A stretch of DNA of 64,000 nt, from assembly GCA_964347035.1 (NCBI GenBank), contig CAYFXE010000012.1, positions 1 to 64,000 on the forward strand, in the 5' to 3' direction. This document shows positions 59,294 to 64,000 of the stretch, in pieces (the stretch's first letter is position 1; the number at the start of each line of letters is the position of its first letter). Source of the stretch: CAYFXE01 sp964347035. Its GTDB lineage: Bacteria > Acidobacteriota > Aminicenantia > Aminicenantales > Aminicenantaceae. The translations under genes were made by a program, and so were the position numbers. Under the pieces are notes generated by a model. The model worked only from the letters and a program-made list of their open reading frames with translations, was not told where the DNA came from and ran no database searches.

Positions 59294-60700
59294 TTAGAAC
59301 TCTTTATCCAATTTCTCTTCGAGTTTGAAAAAGTGGATGGCATTCTCACGGAAAAGCTTCAGCGCAACATCTCGGGCAACATCTTCGGTCATCGACCCTC
59401 TTTCCACTCTAGCAGCAAGAACCTGAGCAACAATATCTTTGCCAAATTCAAGCGAGCCCATTGATTCCTCTATAAAACCGCAGTCACCACCCCAGAAAAA
59501 CTTGTTGTATGGTACACAGTCAAGCATTTCATCGAGGGCTCTTACAGCCGCTTCTCGCGAAATCTGCGGCAGCCACACAAGATCGAGATAGACATTCGGA
59601 AACATTTTGCCTAGAGCAATGAATTCACCTGTCCATGGATACGCGCCATGAAACAGTACAAACCTAGCCTTAGGATAACTGAGGAAGAGATTGTTCAACT
59701 TGGTCGGTCTGCTGTTTTCGAGAGTATTGGCGTTCCCCGCAAGATATCCTGTATGAACCTGAATGGGAAGATCAACCTCGATGGATTTTTTTATGAACCA
59801 ATGGAACATAAAATTCTGGAGGGCTTTTTTCTCTGCATTAGATAACGTTTTCGACGATCGTTTGAAAAGTTCTTTCGCCTTTTCATAAGGAACATCCTGG
59901 AAATCAATGGTCCGTGAATAGGCAAGCGTATTTTTTAAGCTCACTGCTTTGTATTTAAGAAATTTCTTCATGATATGGTCGGCAAAAGCAAGGTAGTCAT
60001 CTAAGCTTTTTATAGCGAAGCCCTCCTTTTTAGCCAGCTCAAATGGGTCTTTGAGAACAGAATCTTTGTAGAGGTCCATCTCTGAGCGTTCCGAGATCAA
60101 AAAGACGATGGAGTTTATATTGAAGACGAGGGCAAAATAACGGGTGTCGATATCAACATTAAAATTATCCCAGTACTGGTCTAAAAACATTATGTCGAAC
60201 CCGGTTCTCTCGACAGCTTTTTTATACCAGTCTTCACGATCGTTGTAATTTTCTGCGATTTCCTCAGAAAGAGAGGCAATCCTCTGTTTCGTGAAGTAGG
60301 ACTCATCTAAACCGTACAGAATACGGAAGCCGGTCAGAAAATGGCTGTAATAACTGGTGGTGCGGGAAAAGTCAAGATACCGACCATACATATCCCACAA
60401 CTCATCGAGGCTGCTCTGATTCAGGACATCTGGTTTGAATTCTGGAGCTCCAGCAGAGACAAGATCTGCTTGAAGATAAGAGTTAGCAAGAATCGTATAA
60501 AAGGTGTAATTTTGTCCCACATAATCAGCTGGCTCGCGCTGGTGCTCATGCGTGTTAATCACTTTAATGGTGTCAATATATGCCTTGAGCCGATCATAAG
60601 TTGTTGTGCTAGTCTCTTTACAATTACTTACAGAGCAGATGAAAATTGTGATTAAAATAGAAATAAAAACATATCTTATATGACCTTTTGGATGAAACAT
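59294..60700 (-). CDS. Amidohydrolase-superfamily protein, probably exported
   Basis: 468 residues. TIM-barrel amidohydrolase with NTHEHQRE (metal HxH, about 49-56), later His in IQVHTGYLAG and LFHGAYPWTG and the Asp in FFWGGDCGF. The sequence is close to the uronate-isomerase-like / amidohydrolase-2 type. An N-terminal hydrophobic segment (VFISILITIFICSVSNC) suggests export, perhaps as a lipoprotein, though the lipobox is poor. Flanked on both sides by TPR-gene remnants, and a 94-bp piece of it is repeated inverted at 60869-60962. Substrate unknown. Confidence 0.8.
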   Translation of the reverse strand: MFHPKGHIRYVFISILITIFICSVSNCKETSTTTYDRLKAYIDTIKVINTHEHQREPADYVGQNYTFYTILANSYLQADLVSAGAPEFKPDVLNQSSLDELWDMYGRYLDFSRTTSYYSHFLTGFRILYGLDESYFTKQRIASLSEEIAENYNDREDWYKKAVERTGFDIMFLDQYWDNFNVDIDTRYFALVFNINSIVFLISERSEMDLYKDSVLKDPFELAKKEGFAIKSLDDYLAFADHIMKKFLKYKAVSLKNTLAYSRTIDFQDVPYEKAKELFKRSSKTLSNAEKKALQNFMFHWFIKKSIEVDLPIQVHTGYLAGNANTLENSRPTKLNNLFLSYPKARFVLFHGAYPWTGEFIALGKMFPNVYLDLVWLPQISREAAVRALDEMLDCVPYNKFFWGGDCGFIEESMGSLEFGKDIVAQVLAARVERGSMTEDVARDVALKLFRENAIHFFKLEEKLDKEF

Positions 60701-60742
60701 TACACCACCTTTCCTAATTCGAATTTTCTATTTTTGAGAAAG

Positions 60743-60868
60743 CTATAAATCAGCCAGCCTCTTTCTGGCATCATCGACCTCGGGCCGGCCAGGGTCAGCA
60801 TCCTTCCAGAGGACGTGGAATTTCTCGTAGTGCTCTATGGCTTTGGCTTTTTTGCCCTGCTGTTCGTG
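60743..60868 (-). pseudogene. 3' remnant of a TPR-protein gene (copy 2)
   Basis: Minus strand reads EQQGKKAKAIEHYEKFHVLW and on through KDADPGRPEVDDARKRLADL to a TAG at 60743. This is the end of a TPR protein of the same kind as copy 1 at 59200-59293. It is cut off sharply at about 60868, where an inverted fragment of the amidohydrolase gene begins. Confidence 0.7.
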
Positions 60869-60962
60869 GATCTTGTGTGGCTGCTGCAGATTTCGCGAGA
60901 AGCTGCTGTTAGAGCCCTCGATGAAATGCTTGAATGTGTACCATCCAACAAGTTTTTCTGGG
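60869..60962 (+). repeat. Inverted 94-bp copy of part of the amidohydrolase gene
   Basis: Plus strand 60869-60962 is about 95% identical (five mismatches in 94 by eye) to the minus strand of 59491-59584, which lies in the amidohydrolase gene and encodes DLVWLPQISREAAVRALDEM and following residues. The similarity stops sharply at both ends. The reading frame here is open on the plus strand but has no start and is only a fragment. Confidence 0.85.
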
Positions 60963-60999
60963 AAATACAAGTTAATAACAACCACTACAGGAATAAATC

Positions 61000-62235
61000 T
61001 CATTCATATCTCAGAGCCTCGATTGGGTCCAGCTTTGATGCCGTATAAGCTGGGTAAATCCCAAATATTAGCCCCACTGATACTGCAATGCCAAAAGAAA
61101 TAATGATGGAAACTCCAGAGATTAAGGTCCTCCAATGGGCATAGAGGCTCACTACTTTAGAAATACCATATCCTGCTCCTATTCCTATGCCGCCTCCAAC
61201 AAGGCTGATAAAGACAGCTTCAGCCACAAATTGGAACATAATATCTTTTTGCCTAGCTCCAACTGCTCTTCTTATACCTATCTCCCTTGTCCTCTCCAGA
61301 ACAGAAGCCAGCATAATATTCATGATGCCTATACCACCCACTAGCAGCGAAATGCCAGCGATACAACCCATTGCAATGTTGAAGATCCGTTGGGTTTCCT
61401 GAGTTTGGTGAAGGAGTTCCTCAGGAACTATGATTTTATAATCTTTTGTATTTCGGTGAAGACGATAAAGAAGTCGATCTATATAAACAGCCGCATCTCT
61501 GATATATCCCGGATCTTCCATTGTCACAGCGATTTCACTAAGCTGGGATTTGTATTTCTCGAGTTCGAATTTCTTCAGGGCTGTATTGATAGGAATGTAA
61601 ATATCATTTGAGATACTCTCTATCTCAATTCCCTCTATCTCCCCCTTGGCTTTTCCTTTCTTAAGGATAGTACCGATAACTTCAAACCACAGATTATTGA
61701 TTTTTATCCTATTACCGATGGGATTTCGAAATGCAAAAAGGTCTCTCTTTGCTTTATGGCCGATTACACAAACATTCGCATGCTGAGCATTATCATATTC
61801 GTCAAAAAAACGCCCCTTATCAACTAATAAGTTGAGAGTCAAAGGGTACCGTGGATCGGTCCCTATAACACGGGCGTCACTCTTTCCATCACTAGAGCGT
61901 ATAAAATGAGGCTTGATCAACTTTTGAGGAGAAAGATATTTTATATAAGGAACTCCTTCTTGCAGGGAGATGAAATCTTTTAAAGAAAGACCGGGGGATT
62001 TTTCTCTAATTGTTTTCAACCTGTCTTCCTCATATTCAATATTTTGAATGATGATGTTCTTGGCTCCCATGAGATTAATAATTTCAAGTGCTTCCTTTTT
62101 AGCTCCTTCGCCAATTGAAAGCATAGAAATCACTGCACCAACGCCAAAGATAATTCCAAGCATGGTCAAAAAAGTGCGGAGTCTGTGGGATGCCAATCCT
62201 GCAAATCCGATATTAATAATTTCAGAAATATTCAT
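61000..62235 (-). CDS. MacB-like ABC transporter permease
   Basis: 411 residues from ATG 62235 (MNISEIINIGFAGLASHRLRTFLTMLGIIFG is the usual opening). One N-terminal helix, a large periplasmic MacB-type domain (about 50-285) and three C-terminal helices of the FtsX domain (ERTREIGIRRAVGARQKDI). The ATPase domain is absent and no separate ATPase gene lies nearby, so it must be elsewhere or lost. 34 bases after the adaptor gene. Substrate unknown. Confidence 0.88.
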   Translation of the reverse strand: MNISEIINIGFAGLASHRLRTFLTMLGIIFGVGAVISMLSIGEGAKKEALEIINLMGAKNIIIQNIEYEEDRLKTIREKSPGLSLKDFISLQEGVPYIKYLSPQKLIKPHFIRSSDGKSDARVIGTDPRYPLTLNLLVDKGRFFDEYDNAQHANVCVIGHKAKRDLFAFRNPIGNRIKINNLWFEVIGTILKKGKAKGEIEGIEIESISNDIYIPINTALKKFELEKYKSQLSEIAVTMEDPGYIRDAAVYIDRLLYRLHRNTKDYKIIVPEELLHQTQETQRIFNIAMGCIAGISLLVGGIGIMNIMLASVLERTREIGIRRAVGARQKDIMFQFVAEAVFISLVGGGIGIGAGYGISKVVSLYAHWRTLISGVSIIISFGIAVSVGLIFGIYPAYTASKLDPIEALRYE

Positions 62236-62269
62236 AGAGTTTATTTTACCCGAGTTAACAGAAATCCCA

Positions 62270-63538
62270 TCATTTAGAGGAGGTCTCTTTTGTCGCGGCT
62301 TTCTTAGGTGCAGAGATTTCCTCCGCTTCTGGTCCTGCAAAGGGATCTCTCAATGCAATCTTATCTCCAGGAGAGAGCCCCTGAGCAACAATTATATGAG
62401 TGGTGTTCCTTTCCCCCAAGACTACTTCTCTCTTCTTGGGAGATCGACTTCCCATCAAATAGACAACCGTCTTCCCCTCTCTTTCAAAAACTGACTCGAT
62501 CGGTACCGAAACAACATCAGGAATTTTCTTGATGATAATGTCCACCATACATGTCATACCTGGCCTCATTCGAGGGTCCATTTCATTTAGGGAGACCACG
62601 GTATCAAATGTCTTGATTTTCGCATCCCAATCTTTTTTTGTAGCCATGGAAGAGACTCTATCCACTTTCCCAGTGAATTCCTTTTCTGGAAAGGCATCTA
62701 TCCTGATTAAGGCTTCCTGTCCAGCCTTGACATTGGATACATCCACTTCATTCAGGTACATTTTAATCTCCATGGCGGAAAGATCTGGAATTTCGAGAAT
62801 CGGATATCCAGGCCAAACTTGATCTCCTTCCTGAACTTTGCTCATCCCCATTCCTTTCCATATTTCCTTTAACACCACCAAACCGTCTTTCGGAGCTATA
62901 AGGGTCATGTCTTCTAAGCTCTTTTCGGCCATTTTATAGTCTGCCTCCGCCTTGATCTTCTTCTCATACAGGACATTTAACTCTGCTTTGTTAGACTTGC
63001 TTTGGGATTCCATTTTCTTCAGAGTTTCTTGGTATTTCTTTTCTGCCTGTTCATAGCGAAGTTTAATTTTCTCCTGCTCAACTTCAGAAAGTAAAATTGT
63101 TTTTTTCAACTCCAGCTTTGCCTCTTCATACTGGAGCTGAGTATTATCCAATTCCATTTGGTTGTTTCTATTCTGGCTTTCTATGTCGGATAACTTCTTT
63201 TCAATTTCATTTTTAGCAATTTTCAGATCAGATAGGCTTTTCAGCATTTCCTGCTGCTTTTCTACCTTATCGAACTGGACGACGATATCGCCTTTTTTAA
63301 CGTTGCTACCGTCTTTTATAAGCTTGTTTATCTGAAGTCTTCCTCTAACCCGGGGTGCAGATACACTCACCGAATGAATTGCAGCCACTTCTCCGGATTC
63401 AATTAATCTGATAACAAATTCTCCATAATCGACTTCAGAGGAAGCAACCGCAGATTTTGAGCCTCTTTGAACCGAAATAAAAACTAAGGCGATAATAAGA
63501 ATAAGAATCGGTATTCCAAGGATGAGTTTCTTCTTCAT
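62270..63538 (-). CDS. HlyD/MacA-type periplasmic adaptor (membrane fusion protein)
   Basis: 422 residues. A single N-terminal membrane helix (ILGIPILILIIALVFISV), a lipoyl-like segment (VSAPRVRGRLQINKLIKDGSNVKKGD), a long coiled coil (about 95-215, many Lys/Glu/Gln) and a beta-barrel region (MKVQ-type, AGQEALIRIDAFPEKEFTGKV). Works with the downstream MacB-like permease to export a substrate across the envelope. The 179-base stretch upstream (63539-63717) has no gene and no clear promoter. Confidence 0.88.
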   Translation of the reverse strand: MKKKLILGIPILILIIALVFISVQRGSKSAVASSEVDYGEFVIRLIESGEVAAIHSVSVSAPRVRGRLQINKLIKDGSNVKKGDIVVQFDKVEKQQEMLKSLSDLKIAKNEIEKKLSDIESQNRNNQMELDNTQLQYEEAKLELKKTILLSEVEQEKIKLRYEQAEKKYQETLKKMESQSKSNKAELNVLYEKKIKAEADYKMAEKSLEDMTLIAPKDGLVVLKEIWKGMGMSKVQEGDQVWPGYPILEIPDLSAMEIKMYLNEVDVSNVKAGQEALIRIDAFPEKEFTGKVDRVSSMATKKDWDAKIKTFDTVVSLNEMDPRMRPGMTCMVDIIIKKIPDVVSVPIESVFEREGKTVVYLMGSRSPKKREVVLGERNTTHIIVAQGLSPGDKIALRDPFAGPEAEEISAPKKAATKETSSK

Positions 63539-63717
63539 GGTTACTTCCCCAAATCTAGAAACATAATATCATAGAAAAGAGTTTCATTTCTGGCTCAAAA
63601 AAAACAAACATAGTATTTGATTCCATCTTTTATGCTTAATTTTTGCCCTGTTACTTACATTTTTTTATACCATAATGGAAAATTAGGGTCAAAAAAAGAG
63701 ATAAAAATAAAACTAAG

Positions 63718-63831
63718 CTAATTATTGAGTATTATCAATGTCACATCTTTGCTCAGAATAGGTGCTTCCTCCGATATAGACATACTAACATTTAGAGTAT
63801 AATCACCAGGCGAAATGCCTGCCATGTGCAT
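63718..63831 (-). pseudogene. C-terminal fragment of an unidentified protein
   Basis: A 37-codon frame from ATG 63831 reading MAGISPGDYTLNVSMSISEE and ending with a TAG at 63718. The AGIxPGxYTLxVxV pattern is common at the C-termini of secreted beta-rich proteins (for example GWxTD-type). It overlaps the end of the SnoaL-like frame in a different frame, so the two appear to be pieces joined by a deletion. Low confidence. Confidence 0.35.
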
Positions 63832-64000
63832 CGCACACTTACCATATTCCCTTCAGCAATCATCTCTTCTATATTGTGTTGCATACCTCCAAATGTATCA
63901 AAGGCCCATGTGATGTGTCCTTTCGCTGCTTCAATGCCATGCACCTTAGAAGTTGCTGAGTGGGCTATACAATCAGGAGCATAAATTTCATCCACCAAAG
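63792..64000 (-). pseudogene. SnoaL-like (polyketide-cyclase/NTF2 fold) protein, truncated and running off the window
   Basis: The visible part reads VDEIYAPDCIAHSATSKVHG and AFDTFGGMQHNIEEMIAEGN, the usual SnoaL/ester-cyclase pattern (FYAPDxVxH ... G..a.k..i......fpd....ieeliaegdxVavR.t). After RCTWQA the similarity ends and the frame stops within ten codons, about 60 residues short of a full domain. The 5' end may lie beyond base 64000. Confidence 0.6.

Noticed and set aside
60815..61048. Plus-strand frame resembling part of an amidohydrolase
   Set aside because: It is an inverted 94-bp fragment of the neighbouring gene, not a gene of its own.

Overview
The window is one piece of a bacterial genome, apparently from a metagenome-assembled scaffold: two 10-N gaps (24302-24311 and 29516-29525) interrupt genes. 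The gene set suggests an anaerobic, didermic bacterium. It has a 2-oxoacid:ferredoxin oxidoreductase, rubrerythrin, rubredoxin and desulforedoxin proteins, a B12-dependent (class II) ribonucleotide reductase, outer-membrane barrels ending in Phe, NtrYX, RodZ and FtsEX. Two decayed TPR ends of the LWKDADPG...ARKRL type, and the gene mix, fit the Acidobacteriota-related Aminicenantes lineage. That placement is inference; no marker gene here proves it.

Layout. 1-700: minus-strand tRNA operon Thr(TGT)-Tyr-Gly-Thr(GGT)-tuf behind a strong promoter, the same order as the E. coli thrU-tyrU-glyT-thrT-tufB locus. 905-8613: plus-strand purine operon purB-purS-purQ-purL, then an outer-membrane protein, purN and tyrS. 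8610-12284: amino-acid redox pair (ornithine-cyclodeaminase family plus FAD oxidoreductase) and a double-domain ThyX. 12403-22770: polX, rtcB-archease-pncB, amrS, nth, nrdJ and a membrane metalloprotease with CBS domains.

22960-32448 is the most distinctive block. Ten co-oriented genes run korA(gamma-alpha)-korB-nfu-nifS-like-iscU-tusA-STAS-nadA-rubrerythrin-ferritin-like. They lie behind a sigma-54 type -24/-12 element (30298-30315) and an upstream palindrome, and the gene directly upstream encodes a GAF-PAS sigma-54 activator. The NifS-like protein has lost the PLP-binding lysine, and the IscU scaffold carries two zinc ribbons at its C-terminus. This looks like an unusual Fe-S assembly and ferredoxin-reduction regulon.

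32616-41123: a Lys-tailed desulforedoxin-like protein, alr, purA, an oxygen-defence operon (desulforedoxin, ferritin-like, rubredoxin, rubredoxin reductase, porin), gdh and fpg. 41258-55500: two small membrane proteins, a gatB 5' remnant, ftsEX, nfi, rodZ-ntrY-ntrX, alsT, mgtE, recO, a zinc protein with a CHC2 domain, and a secreted six-hairpin-type glycosidase. 55501-64000 is accessory and partly decayed: small dimeric alpha-beta barrel proteins, a pseudopilin, an alpha/beta hydrolase, a metalloprotease remnant, an amidohydrolase bracketed by TPR remnants and by an inverted 94-bp copy of part of itself, and a MacA/MacB-like pair without its ATPase.

Three dispersed palindromic elements with a GGGGTCAG(A/G)C core (17474, 32943, 50164) look like a REP/MITE-type family. 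Several genes have promoters so close to the start codon that a leaderless or near-leaderless transcript is predicted (thyX, polX, rodZ).
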